A stretch of 64,000 bases of DNA from Ligustrum vulgare (GCA_963555705.1 OY743174.1:24617608-24681607), one strand, 5' to 3'; shown: positions 42,476 through 54,660, counted from the first letter of the stretch. The notes: generated by a model from the sequence alone, not told the origin. Numbers and translations: made by a program.

Positions 42476-43100
42476 TTACCAAACAGAGGCTTAGTTGTCA
42501 TTGTATTTAAATAAAATAAATAGAAGTAGTACTACTACTGGTAGTGAAAAAAGAATATAATAAGTCTTAAAATTTTAAATAGTTCAAAAGAGTCTCACTT
42601 GAAATCATTTAGAGTGTCATTAGCACAAAAAAGTTAAATTAAATCTTCCAAAAAAAAGAGGAAATTACAAGGCTACCCTGTTTTTTAGGAATTAGTTTCA
42701 AATATGAGATCAAATATGTATAAATCCAAATATCAGGTTGTAATTTGAATTTAATAAATAATTAATAAATTGAAATATTACAAAAGATATGAATAAAACA
42801 GCAATTAACGCCATATTCGTAAAAAACGGAAGAAGGAAATATTTTGAAAACAATAACACGATCTCATTATCCCTAAATATCCGGTCTTAATTATCGAAAA
42901 TTCATCCTAAAATCCTCCAAAATACATCAAATTCCTCCAATTTTTTACACTGATCTTCTCTCTCCCGTTCCATAATCTTGTTAGCATCAAAATCGATTCT
43001 CCATATAAGAGACTAGAACTACACTTTTCCAAAAAATTGTTGCAATGTTTGAGATACCAAAGTGTGGAAATCACCTTATTTTTCTGGGTGTTTGGAGAGA
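42476..43100. other. AT-rich intergenic sequence, no gene
   Basis: No coding signal or repeat that I can name, apart from a pyrimidine stretch near 42955-42970. Confidence 0.5.
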
Positions 43101-43103
43101 TAA

Positions 43104-43241
43104 ATGGATCGAGGAAAGATTGACATCAAGAAGATCGAGACTATAAACAATAGGAAAATAAAGTTCTCAAAGAGACGCACAGGCATGTTGAAGATCGAGA
43201 TTGTAAACAATAGGCAACTCACTTCTCTTTATATGCTTTAA
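43104..43241 (+). pseudogene. MADS-box fragment (first about 30 residues)
   Basis: The frame MDRGKIDIKKIETINNRKIK then FSKRRTGMLK matches the first half of a MADS DNA-binding domain, which binds CArG boxes. After the GMLK motif it does not continue with the usual KKA...LC-D core; instead the KIETINNR segment is repeated as KIEIVNNR and a stop follows at 43239. No K-box is seen downstream. It is a truncated fragment, probably carried by the GGTCACATG-rich mobile sequence around it. Confidence 0.75.
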
Positions 43242-45782
43242 TAAATGGGTTATGCTACATTCACTCCAAGCTTGGGGTTCAAATAGAATTTTCCTTAATG
43301 GATTATGAGTATGACTTTTTTAAATGCTTGCAATTTTACGCATTTGCTTTGGATTGTTAATTATGATTTTATTGGATTTATGTGTGATTCGACTTTGTTT
43401 AATTAGCTTTGTAATAAACTAGTGAAGATGCTATTGGGTTTTCTAGTCCAGAGTTTGGTTTTTTTAGGTATTTGTTGTAAATTTTATTTTTGAAATAATT
43501 GTTGACAATCTAAGGTGCCTCATTCTCTGCTAAGATTGAAGTTTTTGGAAACTTTTAAAATCTTGGATGCTGTTAATTGTTGAGTGAGTGTGTATATCAA
43601 TCTAATATAACTCTATTCTTTTTTGCAAGTTTGCGTGTTTCTTTTAGCAGAAGGATAAAACTTTTCTAACTGTGACCTCACGTATACAAAATGCATTTAA
43701 TATTCATTCAAAAAATTGTCTCATAGGCATTCATTGTGCATCGAGGAAGTGGTTTGAATTCATGAATGTGATGTTGTCTTAGCAGTGAAACCTCCCACCT
43801 GTGTCTTATGAATCATGCAAGCTATTCTGAAATGTGACCTCATTTTCTGTCACCTGGTCTTATAAAAGTGACCTCATGTTAGCTTACTTGAAATAGCAGG
43901 TAATTCTGGTCTTAGCAATGTGAACTAGTTTACATGAAATTGCATTTTCTTAATGGGACCCTACATATGAATTGTGACTCTTCTTGGATGTGTGACCTTA
44001 GGTTGAATTGGGGTTAAGTCATTTGAATTCAAGAAAATGTAACTCATATTACATGAAAACTTATCATAAATTTTTATTTTGATTTCAGGTTATCAACAAC
44101 AAACAATTAGCTGACTGTGACTTCACATATACAAAATGCATTTGATATCCATTCAAGAAACCTTTGTTCATATATTAATTTATATTAATATCACTTGTAT
44201 ATTTGTCATTAGGCATGATTGTGGAATACGCCCAATACTTTCTGCACATTGCTATCAAGTCCATGCCAAAGAATTATGATGCTATCCGTCAAGGATGGAC
44301 ATAGTAGTAACTTTTTACAAGTATAGATAGGTGAATAAGAGTACGGCACGTGGAAGGTAGAAAGTGTCGTGATCGATGACGAGTGAATGTATATGTACTC
44401 AAATTTCAAAAATCTGTATATTGCCCATGCTTCTATTTTAAACTTTATTCTGATAATTGTAATGGAATTGACAATATGCGGTGAAATACATTATTTTAAC
44501 TTACATATTCAAATTGCCTTGTGGAATTGATATTCACAGTAGTCAGTACTTTATATTTCAAATAGACCCATTTGATACGTCCGTTGACCGGGTCATATAG
44601 TTAGTTTATTAAGTGTTAATAGTTTTCGCATATTATCTTTACCAGGTCACATGTTATAATTATCAGGTCACATGTTATCTCCACCAACTCACATGTACAT
44701 GTAGGTCCTGACAAAATAACAATGTATGACACACTGTTAGTTTATTCAGTGTTAATAGTTTTCTCTTTACTTAGTGATTTGTTTTTCCAAATATAATTAC
44801 CAAGTCCTGCCAGAATTATCTAGTCGCATTATTAGTTTACTAAGTGTTAATAATTTTCACACATTATCTCTACAAGGTCACTTATACATGAAGGTAGGTC
44901 ACATGTACATGTAGGTCCTGGCAGAATACCAATACATGGCATACTGTTAGTCAATTCAGTGTTAATATTTTTTCATTCTCTCAATGATTTGTTCTTTCCA
45001 AATATATGTATCAGGTCACATGTTATCGCCACCAAGTCAAATGTACATGTGGGTCCTGCCAGAATACCAATGCAAGGCACACTGTTAGTTTATTCAGTGT
45101 TAATAATTTTCCATTTACTCAGCAATTTCTTCTTTCCAAATATAATTACTAGTTGCCTAATTATCGTTCAGGTCACAAGCTAAAATATTCATGTCACACA
45201 TTAGCTCATACAAGTCAAATCTTTTGCACGACCATTCCAGATATTTTTTCTTTACATAAATCACGTCACCAGTTCCAAGGAATTGGGTCTGGTTTGTTCA
45301 TATATTCAAAAAGTTACATTTGTTGTTTGTATTAATGCACACATGCCCCTACTTGTTCCAGTGACAAATCAAGAATACTAGGTCAAATTTTTATGATAGC
45401 ATTTGAGGGTGACCAAGTCACATGTTTATGCAATCAGATCACATGTTTATCAAATGTTATTACACGTAGGTCACATGTTAGCTCAATCAGGTCACATGAT
45501 TACCAGGGCAATGCCAGATTTATCTTTCAAATCACAGTGTCATGTCAATCAGTGATGCATACTTTCCAACAAGTTATTTGTGTAATGATTTTTTCTTTTG
45601 TTGTTTTGAGATCATATTTCTTTGAAAATGCATAATATGTGACCTAATAGAGAAAACAGGTGATCAACTTGGTCACATTATTCGAGGGTTCCTATGCTTT
45701 TTATAGTGTTACTAGCTGATCATCTCATGGGATAACATTACGCAAGGTTGCAACCACATTTGAATTTCTGAAAAGACGCGCC
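43242..45782. repeat. GGTCACATG-rich repeat field
   Basis: 43242-44560 has scattered GTGACCTCA-like motifs and no gene. About 44580-45180 is a run of roughly four direct repeats of 170-230 bp, each with TTAGTTTATTCAGTGTTAAT, TTTCCAAATATAATTA, CAGGTCACATGTTAT and ACATGTAGGTCCTGCCAGAA. 45180-45780 has further GGTCACATG copies. The function is unknown; a non-autonomous transposon is likely, because the same motif resumes at 62818 past the LTR insertion. Confidence 0.65.
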
Positions 45783-46025
45783 GACTATGTAGCGATCGAG
45801 AAATTTTCAAATTTAAAAGTTAGTTTTAACAAACTTGTCGCTACGAATCTCCAAATCTTAACTGTCAAAATTAGCGATCTCGTCTAGCCCTATTAATAAT
45901 TTTGAGACTTTAAGAAAGAAATTGAAATTCATAATTTAAGTCCAATTTTGCAATTGCAAAATTTGTTGAAAAATCATTATCTTATTTTAAACTCAATTTT
46001 TTATTTTAATTCAATATTCAATTTT

Positions 46026-46030
46026 TCTGA

Positions 46031-46075
<45 letters not shown>
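46026..46075. repeat. (ATT)n microsatellite
   Basis: About 16 ATT units within the solo LTR. Confidence 0.9.
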
Positions 46076-46285
46076 ATTCTCAAATCAATACAAAAAATTA
46101 TTCTCAGCCATATACAAAGTGTAACGAGAAAATAAATGAAAATACCCTTAAAAACTTATCAATTTTTGAAAATACCCTAACAATTTTATATCTTTTAAAA
46201 ATAGCCTTAAACACTATAAACTACCACACATACCCTTATATATCATATTTCAACTAAACTCATTAAGATTTAGAAAAGTTACAAC

Positions 46286-48054
46286 TGTTAGCCCAAGAGT
46301 AAACTAATCAAGAGGGGGGTGAATTGGCTTATAAAACTTTTTCGATAAATAATCTCAAACTTAAAAATCAATGGGTACAAGTATGAACACTTAGTGATGT
46401 AAGTAACTTAACTATCGATGTAGTGTGCTATAAATGTGTAAACTTAATTGATAAAGCAAGTATAGCACTTAGATATAGTATTGCACAATATAAATTGATA
46501 GAATAAAGTAAGTGCAATGTTAGTAAGTAAAAGGGATAAGAAAATGCAAACGCGATTTATGGAGGTTCAATCAACCAACGTGATCTACGTCCCCCGTTAC
46601 CGAGCACTCCGTCACGAGTAAGGCCAAATCCACTATATTGGTAACTTACAATAAAGAGTACCAAATCACTAGGCGACTTACAACAAGGAGCACCTATCCT
46701 TAACCAACAATCGAGTTTTCACAAGGCTCTCGAAACCACAAAATATAATGAATTGAATTTACAATTGAAATAACTCTCTTGACAAATGATATACTCAAAT
46801 TAAGTACCGAGAGAGTTAGGCTAACACTTCAATAGATAGCAATGAATTAAGCTCGAGTGTTATAGAAAAACTTTGATGCAAATGATAATGAAAAGTTCAA
46901 TGCAATCAAACAAAGTTTTTCAAATAATCTCTTATTAAAATATTGAATCAAATTAAGTACCAAGAGATGCCACACTTGAATAATTAACAACGAGTTGAGC
47001 TCAAAGTGTTTAGGCAATGGAACTTTGATGAATCAAAAGATAATGAAAAATGTAATACAAATAATCAAAGTTCCTTAATTGAAATTTATCTCTTTTAAAA
47101 GATTAAAACAAGTTTAGAACAAAGAGAGACTTACACTTCAATTCCAATATAGTGTGAAGATGTTGAAGAAGTTTAAACAATATAAAACCAAGAATCTTTA
47201 CAAAACTTTCTTCCAAAAACTTTGATGATTTGATAAAACAAAGTTTAGATCAATCAAAGTTTTATAATAATAATAGATGAATATAAACCAAGTAAGAATA
47301 ATGAATTTTCACAAGAAAGTTTCTATAAAATCTTTTCTATAATGTTAAAAATGAATGTAAATGAGATGGCTATTTATAGATCAAGATATTCAACTTCAGC
47401 AACTTTCGGTTGACCATTTCTGGAGTTTCGGTCGACCGAAACATGCATATAGCCGTTACAGATTTTCAACCGTTGAACTTTCGACTGACCGAAAGTTGAC
47501 TTTCGGTTGACCGAAATTGACTTTTGAAAAACATGGAAATTTAGGATTTTTAGGTTTCTAACTTGTTTTTCAAAGTGGTTTAACATAGTATAATCATGAT
47601 TTAAGATCAAATGACATTTGAAAAGCAATATTGACTTATATAAAAATATTTTATGCAAGTGATGAATTTTCAAGTAAGTTTCTTGATGCATAAAAATTAT
47701 TTTCGAGCTCATTGAATGTCATCGCTAAAAATTGAGAGTGTTATACATTTACATAGGTTAAATCAACTCTTGAACTTGAACTCTAATCTTGTATGCTTGA
47801 ATTCTTGATCTTCATGTCATGCTTTTCAACTTCAATTTTGATCTTTGAATATCTTCAATTCTTTCATGATCTTCTTTGTGTCTCATGTGTTTGATCACAT
47901 AGTTTTGATTTATATCTTTGAGAGACAATTTGAACATAGAGTACTTTGAATATTTATCATTACATGAAACACTTGAAGCACACTTGTTAATAACACAATA
48001 TATTCTTATTTGTTATGATCAAAACAATAAGGTTAAGTTAACCATAGGTCAACA
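46286..48054 (-). repeat. Copia 3' LTR
   Basis: Plus-strand ends TGTTAGCCC...GGTCAACA. It carries the dyad TTTCGGTCGACCGAAA (about 47426-47441) and several half-sites TTTCGGTTGACCGAAA around 47400-47520. A TATA-like TATAAATAGCC on the minus strand lies near 47370. Confidence 0.92.
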
Positions 48055-49021
48055 ATTTTCCCCTTTTTGATTATGACAAACAAGATGATTTGTAATGATA
48101 ATATCAGCAATTGAAGCATATAATCAAAGCATAGGGAAATGAGAATAATTGATAAGTTCAATTTTAGCATATATTCCCCCTATCTTATACAAACCAATGA
48201 GGCATAATCTAGCATATAAGCAAAAATATGGCATCTATTTCTTAATCATGAGCATAGGTGTGATAAGCATAATAATGAAGCACAAGTAGAATATCTTGAT
48301 TGTAATCATATTCCCCCTTAGTAAAGCATTCCCCCTTAGAAAAAATATTTGTAGCGTGAAATGACTTAAAGGGTATAATAATGCATATTGTCAAAGTATC
48401 AAAGTATTTTCAACTCATTGAATAGGTGGATCATGTGTGGATGAGTTAAAAAATTTAATAGTATCAAAACAATTTTGGTCAACAATCATATCACTCTTTT
48501 AATCAAAGCCAAAAATAAGTGATCAAAAGTAATGTAGTACAAGAGTTTTATGAAGAGGAGAAGATGATTTCAAGTCATTTAGGGATTGTGTATGAAAAAT
48601 CTGAAATTAAAAGAAAATCCCTAAGTCCAGCCACTTTCGGTTGACCGAAAGTATATTGGTCGACCGAAACTCTGCAGGAGTAAAAAACAGGTAGCTGCAG
48701 TCACGTTCGGCTGACTAATGGTCGACCGAAACTCTGGTTTTGGTCGTACAGTTGTTCGGCCGAAATTTCATTCGGTTGAACACTTGTTCGACCGAAATGA
48801 CACTTTCGATCGGCCAAATAGTTTCGATCGACCGAAATCTGCAAATATTGAAATTTACATGTGATTTCGGTTAAATTATGTATGTAACATAAAATTATGA
48901 ATAAAACACATATTAGCACCATGTTTCATATTCATACTCATACCTCTTTTCAATGTAAGAAATTTTTTATGAAGTGCAAGAGGTTTTAATCAAATATGTA
49001 GATTAATAGATCTTTAAATCA
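48055..49021 (-). other. Copia non-coding internal segment with polypurine tract
   Basis: The minus strand ends CAAAAAGGGGAAAAT directly before the LTR (polypurine tract, 48055-48069). The segment holds more TTTCGGTTGACCGAAA variants (48630-48840). No pol domain is visible. Confidence 0.75.
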
Positions 49022-50125
49022 TTAATCATTCAAAGTCCAAGAGGTATCAAAGAAATTTACCTCATCCTCAATAGTTATGAAGCACATATTAGCCACTTCA
49101 TCTTGACTCTCATCTTCATCTTGCTCATCATCAATTTCATCCCAAGTGGCTTGTAGAGCTTTCTTTTTGAAAAATATTTTCTTGCTTCGACACTCGTTAC
49201 TTTTGTGACCGGGTTTGTCACAATTATAGCAAACAATCTTTTCATCTTTTTCGTCTCTCTTTTGGATTTGATGATTGTTGCGTACGCCTCTCCACTTCTT
49301 TATAAGGATAGCAAGATCATCAAGTTCCTCATCACTTATGTTTGAGTTTGATGAGCATTTACCATGTGATGATTTAAGAGAAATTTCGCGCTTGGCCTCT
49401 TCTTTTCCTTTTCTTGTCATCTCCTTTGATTCGACATTGTTGAGCTCAAAAGTCATCAATGTTCCATAAAGCTCTTCCAATGGATGTGTGCTAACGTCAA
49501 TTGTGTTTTCGATCAACATCCTCAATGGATTCCAATCTTGGGAGAGAGACCTAAGAATTTTACTCACAAGTTCACCGTTAGTAAATTTATGATCAAAGCC
49601 TTTAAGACCATTGACAATATCGGTAAAACGAGTAATCATGCAAGTAATGGGCTCATCTTGCTTCATAAAGAAATTTTCCAAATCTTTAAATAAAACATTT
49701 GTCTTAGTTTCTTTCACTTTGCTTGTACCCATGTGTGTGATTTCTAATGTATGCCAAATATCAAATGCGGAATCACATGTGCAAATACGATTAAATTCAT
49801 TCTTATCCAAAGCACAATAAAGTATATTTTTTGCTCTAGCATTTAAGGTCAATTTTCTCCTATCATTATCATCATATTCATCTCTAGGTTTTGAAATAGT
49901 TTGATCCGATTTTCCATCAACCTTAATAACTTTAGTAAGCTTATGAGGACCTTCTTCGATGACTTCCCAAATATTATAATCTATTGATTGAACAAAAATC
50001 ATCATTCTAGTCTTCCAATAGTTATAATGTGTACCATCAAAGAAAGGAGGACGATTTGTAGAATTCCCCTCAAGATTATGGTTAGCCATTAACTCAAGAT
50101 TGTAAAATCTTTTAAAAATGAGCAC
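49022..50125 (-). CDS. Copia Gag protein (open frame)
   Basis: A 367-codon frame from 50125; the natural start is probably the internal methionine of MANHNLEGNS, 12 residues on, preceded by the primer site. Visible are the N-terminal FFDGTHYNYWKTRMMIFVQS motif (DUF4219/UBN2 type), the UBN2-like gag core with SLSQDWNPL (near 49525), and a CCHC zinc knuckle CYNCDKPGHKSNEC (near 49220-49190), followed by an acidic tail. Gag would package element RNA. The frame is intact, although pol is missing; expression would come from the LTR at 50144-51912. Confidence 0.88.
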   Translation of the reverse strand: MLIFKRFYNLELMANHNLEGNSTNRPPFFDGTHYNYWKTRMMIFVQSIDYNIWEVIEEGPHKLTKVIKVDGKSDQTISKPRDEYDDNDRRKLTLNARAKNILYCALDKNEFNRICTCDSAFDIWHTLEITHMGTSKVKETKTNVLFKDLENFFMKQDEPITCMITRFTDIVNGLKGFDHKFTNGELVSKILRSLSQDWNPLRMLIENTIDVSTHPLEELYGTLMTFELNNVESKEMTRKGKEEAKREISLKSSHGKCSSNSNISDEELDDLAILIKKWRGVRNNHQIQKRDEKDEKIVCYNCDKPGHKSNECRSKKIFFKKKALQATWDEIDDEQDEDESQDEVANMCFITIEDEVNFFDTSWTLND

Positions 50126-50143
50126 CTAAGCTCTGATACCAAT
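50126..50143 (-). promoter_or_regulatory. Copia primer-binding site
   Basis: On the minus strand TTGGTATCAGAGCTTAGG immediately follows the LTR, complementary to initiator-Met tRNA. Confidence 0.9.
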
Positions 50144-51912
50144 TGTTAGCCCAAGAGTTATCAACCAAGAGGGGGGTGAATTGGTTTATAAACTTTTTCG
50201 ATAAATAATCTCAAACTTAAAAATCAATGGGTACAAGTATGAGCACTTAGTGATGTAAGTAACTTAACTATCAATGTAGTGTGCTATAAATGTGTAAACT
50301 TAATTGATAAATCAAGTATAGCACTTAGATATAGTGTTGCACAATATAAATTGACAGAATAAAGTAAGTGCAATGTTAGTAAGTAAAAGGGATAAGAAAA
50401 TGCAAACGCGATTTATGGAGGTTCAATCAACCAACGTGATCTACGTCCCCCGTTACCGAGCTCTCCGTCACGAGCAATGTCAAATCCATTATATTGGTAA
50501 CTTACAACAAGGAGTACCAAATCATTAGGCGACTTACAACAAGGAGCACCTATCCTTAAACAAACAATCGAGTTTTCACAAGGCTCTCGAAACCACAAGA
50601 TATAATTAATTGAATTTACAATTGAAATAACTCTCTTGACAAATGATATACTCAAATTAAGTACCGAGAGAGTTAGGCTAACACTTCAATAGATAGCAAT
50701 GAATTAAGCTCGGGTGTTAGAGAAAAACTTTGATGGAAATGATAATGAAAAGTTCAATGCAATCAAACAAAGTTTTTCAAATAGTCTCTTGTTAAAATAT
50801 TGAATCAAATTAAGTACCAAGAGATGCCACACTTGAATAATTAACAACGAGTTGAGCTCAAAGTGTTTAGGCAATGGAACTTTGATGAATCAAAAGATAA
50901 TGAAAAATGTAACACAAATAATCAAAGTTCCTTAATTGGAATTTCTCTCTTTTAAAAGATTAAAACAAGTTTAGAACAAAGAGAGACTTACACTTCAATT
51001 CCAATATAGTGTGAAGATGTTGAAGAAGTTTAAACAATATAAAACCAAGAATCTTCACAAAACTTTCTTCCAAAAACTTTGATGATTTGATAAAACAAAG
51101 TTTAGATCAATCAAAGTTTTATAATAATAATAGATGAATATAAACCAAGTAAGAATAATGAATTTTCACAAGAAAGTTTATATAAAATCTTTTCTATGTT
51201 GTTGAAAATGAATGTAAATGAGATGGCTATTTATAGATCAAGATATTCAACTTCAGCAACTTTCGGTTGATCATTTCTGGAGTTTCGGTCGACCGAAACA
51301 TGCATATAGCCGTTACAGATTTTCAACCGTTGAACTTTCGGCGGACCGAAAGTTGACTTTCGGTTGACCGAAAATTGACTTTTGAAAAACATGAAAATTT
51401 AGGATTTTTAGGTTTCTAACTTGTTTTTCAAAGTGGTTTAACATTGTATAATCATGATTTAAGATCAAATGACATTTGAAAAGCAATATTGACTTATATA
51501 AAAATATTTTATGCAAGTGATGAATTTTCAAGTAAGTTTCTTGATGCATAAAAATCATTTTCGAGCTCGTTGAATGTCATCGCTAAAGATTGAGAGTGTT
51601 ATACATTTACATAGGTTAAATCAACTCTTGAACTTGAACTCTAATCTTGTATGCTTGAATTCTTGATCTTCATGTCATGCTTTTCAACTTCAATTTTGAT
51701 CTTTGAATATCTTCAATTCTTTCATAATCTTCTTTGTGTTTCATGTGTTTGATCACATAGTTTTGATTTATATCTTTGAGAGACAATTTGAACATAGATT
51801 ACTTTGAATATTTATCATTACATGAAACACTTGAAGCACACTTGTTAATAACACAATATATTCTTGTTTGTTATGATCAAAACAATAAGGTTAAGTTAAC
51901 CATAGGTCAACA
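50144..51912 (-). repeat. Copia 5' LTR
   Basis: Nearly identical to 46286-48054, with the same dyad TTTCGGTCGACCGAAA at about 51283-51298. It supplies the promoter for the minus-strand gag. Confidence 0.92.
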
Positions 51913-52002
51913 ACAACCTAGTCCTTGAAATTTTATATACTTTTATTAATTTTGTTTATGATTTTATTTGATTTTTGTTCGCTCATAGTAGCACCCCTCA
52001 CT

Positions 52003-52015
52003 TTGTATCAGAGTC
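52003..52015 (+). promoter_or_regulatory. Possible initiator-Met primer-binding site
   Basis: TTTGTATCAGAGTCA resembles TGGTATCAGAGC with two changes and stands about 5 bp before the first ATG (52018). Pararetroviruses use this primer, though usually further upstream in the leader. Confidence 0.4.
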
Positions 52016-52017
52016 AT

Positions 52018-52302
52018 ATGGCAGATCTAAAAAATAAATATTATATGACAAAAAATAAAAATGAATATATAATATATACATCAAGATTTATAATTATGCA
52101 TACATTAATACTATCGGATAATTATAAAATAGAAATCATGAACACTTTAAAAGATTTATTTAAAGATGTAAGAAGAGAAATATATGATCTAATAAATTTC
52201 GATATAATAAAAGAAGATTTTATCATAAACGAAATATTAGATTTAATCCACAAAGATATACTAGAAGAGTTATATAAAGATTATAGAAATGGATTATCAT
52301 AG
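52018..52302 (+). CDS. Pararetrovirus-like small ORF 1
   Basis: 94 codons from ATG 52018 (MADLKNKYYMTKNKN). Lys/Ile/Asp-rich, helical character, no recognised domain. It overlaps the next ORF by 14 bases, as in viral polycistronic RNAs. An upstream extension to 51925 would run through LTR-like sequence and is less likely. Confidence 0.45.
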   Translation: MADLKNKYYMTKNKNEYIIYTSRFIIMHTLILSDNYKIEIMNTLKDLFKDVRREIYDLINFDIIKEDFIINEILDLIHKDILEELYKDYRNGLS

Positions 52303-52714
52303 AGCGGATCCTCAATTAATTAGATATCTGGACATAGAAACAAATGAAAAATTAGATTTAATATTACAACAAAGAAGAAATTTAATGGACCAAATAAGAG
52401 AAGAAAGAAATATAAAACGACAAGAAAAATTAAGATTAAAATTATTGGAGAAAAAGAGAGAATATTTTTATAGAATTTTAAAACAATTACCAAAAATTCA
52501 AACAATTTTAGAAGACAAAGAAAAAACTAGAAAAGAAAAATATGATAAAACAAACACATTAGAAAACTATCTAAAACATTATAGAATATATCATAGAAAA
52601 TTAATGATTGGATCAATAGAAGAATATTGTGAATATCAAATAATGAATTATAAAGAAGCAAAATATGAAACAGAACTTATTCTAGAAATCGAACATATTA
52701 AAGGAAGAAATTAA
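52289..52714 (+). CDS. Pararetrovirus-like small ORF 2
   Basis: 141 codons, strongly charged, with long predicted helices (LILQQRRNLMDQIREERNIK). No enzymatic motif. Its stop shares a base with the following ATG (TAATGA at 52712-52717), a reinitiation-type junction. Confidence 0.45.
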   Translation: MDYHRADPQLIRYLDIETNEKLDLILQQRRNLMDQIREERNIKRQEKLRLKLLEKKREYFYRILKQLPKIQTILEDKEKTRKEKYDKTNTLENYLKHYRIYHRKLMIGSIEEYCEYQIMNYKEAKYETELILEIEHIKGRN

Positions 52715-53139
52715 TGAGAGAATTTCCAGAAATAAAATTTGAAAAACAAATAATAGAAAATATAAGACTTCCAGTTGGATCCTATCAAATAAAAGGAACC
52801 AATGCAACTATATTTCAACCATTAAGCTCATGGAGAGAATCTGATGGATTTCTTAACATGCAATTAAATTGGAAAAGTGCATTTTTATGGCAAACATATA
52901 AAAACATAAATTTACAAGATAAATTAGCTATCGAAGAATTACAACAATTAAATATACAGGACATGAGTATCAAATAAAAATTACAAAATATTCAAAATAA
53001 ACTAACAATACAATTTAAAGAATTAAAAGAAATGATAGGAGAAGTTAAAAATATAGATGAAGAAATCTTAAAAGAATTCCAAAGAAAATCAGGAGAATTA
53101 ATTAATCAAGATAAAATTGGAATAATTATAGAAAAATAG
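52714..53139 (+). pseudogene. Pararetrovirus-like ORF 3 with one internal stop
   Basis: Starts MREFPEIKFEKQI, contains RLPVGSYQIKGTNATIF and is interrupted by TAA at 52975; the same frame then continues as coiled-coil-like sequence to 53139. Size and position suit a small virion-associated-type ORF, but I do not recognise a named domain. Confidence 0.45.
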
Positions 53140-53166
53140 ATAGGTTAAATGAAAAAATAAGAAAAA

Positions 53167-53283
53167 ATGAAAATGAAAAAAATCATATCAATAGAAGAAA
53201 GAATTAAAAAGCTAGAAATAAAAATAGATGATATGTATGACATACTATTTAAGGTACAAAAAACTCAAAAACCAAGAGTATAA
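53167..53283 (+). CDS. Pararetrovirus-like mini ORF
   Basis: 38 codons (MKMKKIISIEERIKKLEIKI), helical and charged. Its stop lies directly before the ATG of the next ORF. It may be a decayed 5' part of that ORF in another frame. Confidence 0.3.
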   Translation: MKMKKIISIEERIKKLEIKIDDMYDILFKVQKTQKPRV

Positions 53284-53674
53284 AATGTCGATAAGTGAAT
53301 ATATTGAAGATCTAAAAATATTAATAAAAACATTAATAAGTGATGTACAAGAAGTAAGAAATGAATTAAAAGAAGTAAGAAATGGTATAAATATACTAAA
53401 ATTAGAGATTAGAGAATTCAAAGAAAATAATAAAAACAAAGATAAGAAAATAGACAAAAAACTCATAGAAAAAGAAATACTTAGAATAGGAAAGAAGCAT
53501 TTCGAACAAGAAAAGATTATAATAGAAGCAGGAAGTATGAATGATGAATTTATAAGAAACATATTACCAAAAATACTAGAGGAAGAATTAGAATTGCAAA
53601 AATCTATAGAAAAAATTTTAAGAAAATTAAAAGCTGAAGAAAAAATTGAAGAAGAACATGACAAAAATGAATGA
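53284..53674 (+). CDS. Pararetrovirus-like coiled-coil ORF
   Basis: 129 codons. Heptad-rich, with VQEVRNELKEVRNGINILKL and a Lys/Glu-rich second half. Position immediately upstream of, and overlapping, the coat-protein-like frame is that of the virion-associated protein in several caulimovirids. Function is inferred from position only. Confidence 0.45.
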
Positions 53675-54660
53675 AGAGTTAGATTTGATTATAGAAAATT
53701 TTGACCAGTTAAGCATTGAAAATTTTAATGAATACCAAGTTTTAATGAATACTGGAGAAGCACCTAATCCTGCTCCAATAAGAACTTCCAAACAAGAATT
53801 ACCAGATCCAGATAAAAGTTATGCACCCTTATATAGTAAACCACACCGGCAATATTATGATAGAGTCAGAGATAGACAACCACCTAGAGGGAATAAATAT
53901 AAAGATAGGTTTGAACCAAATGATAATTATGATAAACCTATTAATCATGGAAGAACATAATTAGATTAAGATTGTAAAATAGATACTAAAAAAGCCTTAT
54001 TAACTTGGACAGATTCAATGATACTATTCTTTTTATACAATAAAGATGATACATGGGAAAATACTGATAGAATGATAATTTTTTTAGTAGCATCTTTTGA
54101 AGGACATGTTAGAAATTGGTGGGAAGGAATAAGTAGTGATACAAAATCATTAATAAAAAGAAATGTACAGGCGGAACTAATAAAATCAAATAGAAATGGA
54201 ATAGAAAAGTTAGTAGATTATATTGCGGATGAATTTTTAGGAGAAAATTGGATAAGTAATTCTGAAGCAGAATCAATAAGTGAAAAAGATAATGCAAGAA
54301 TAAGATTAATAAATTTAACAATATATGATGTGTAAAATCAAAGAATATACTTGTGAATTTAAAGAATATTATTATGTCCAATTCTATAGTAATAAAAATC
54401 AAGAAGTATATAGAGATATGTATTACAATAAATTACCAGGTTCATGGGAAACTTCAGAAAAAGTTATATAAAACCTAAGAGGAGATATTACAAAAGAAAA
54501 TATAATCCAAAATAAAAAACAGAAAAATAAAACTTATAAGAAAGATAAAAACCAATGCAAATGTTGGAATTGTGGAGAAATGGGACATATAAGCCCTAAT
54601 TGTAACAAAAAGAAAGTTAAAATATTACAAAATGAATATCTAGAAATAGAAATGAACTAA
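53661..54660 (+). pseudogene. Caulimovirid coat-protein-like ORF with zinc knuckle (broken)
   Basis: From ATG 53661 the frame opens with an acidic segment and a Pro/Arg-rich part. It is cut by stops near 53958 and 53967, then continues with a capsid-core-like region (TDRMIIFLVASFEGHVRNWW near 54057-54120; YIADEFLGENW near 54220). A stop at 54333 and a frame change follow, then IKEYTCEFKEYYY (near 54345), a Cys/Tyr-rich motif typical before the RNA-binding domain. A CCHC knuckle CWNCGEMGHISPNC lies near 54561-54602 and an acidic Ser/Glu tail after it. This order is that of Caulimoviridae coat proteins, which package the genome. At least three breaks make it non-functional. Confidence 0.8.

Larger units (their letters stand above)
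46286..51912 (-). mobile_element. Ty1/Copia retrotransposon, gag only
   Basis: Two direct LTRs of 1769 bp (46286-48054 and 50144-51912) are almost identical and flanked by ACAAC (46281-46285 and 51913-51917). On the minus strand the right LTR is followed by an initiator-Met primer site, then gag, about 1 kb of non-coding sequence, a polypurine tract and the left LTR. Protease, integrase, RT and RNase H are absent, so mobility would need a related helper. LTR near-identity indicates a recent insertion. Confidence 0.93.

Noticed and set aside
53245..53664. 139-codon minus-strand ORF, Ser/Phe-rich
   Set aside because: Shadow of the A-rich plus-strand pararetroviral ORF.
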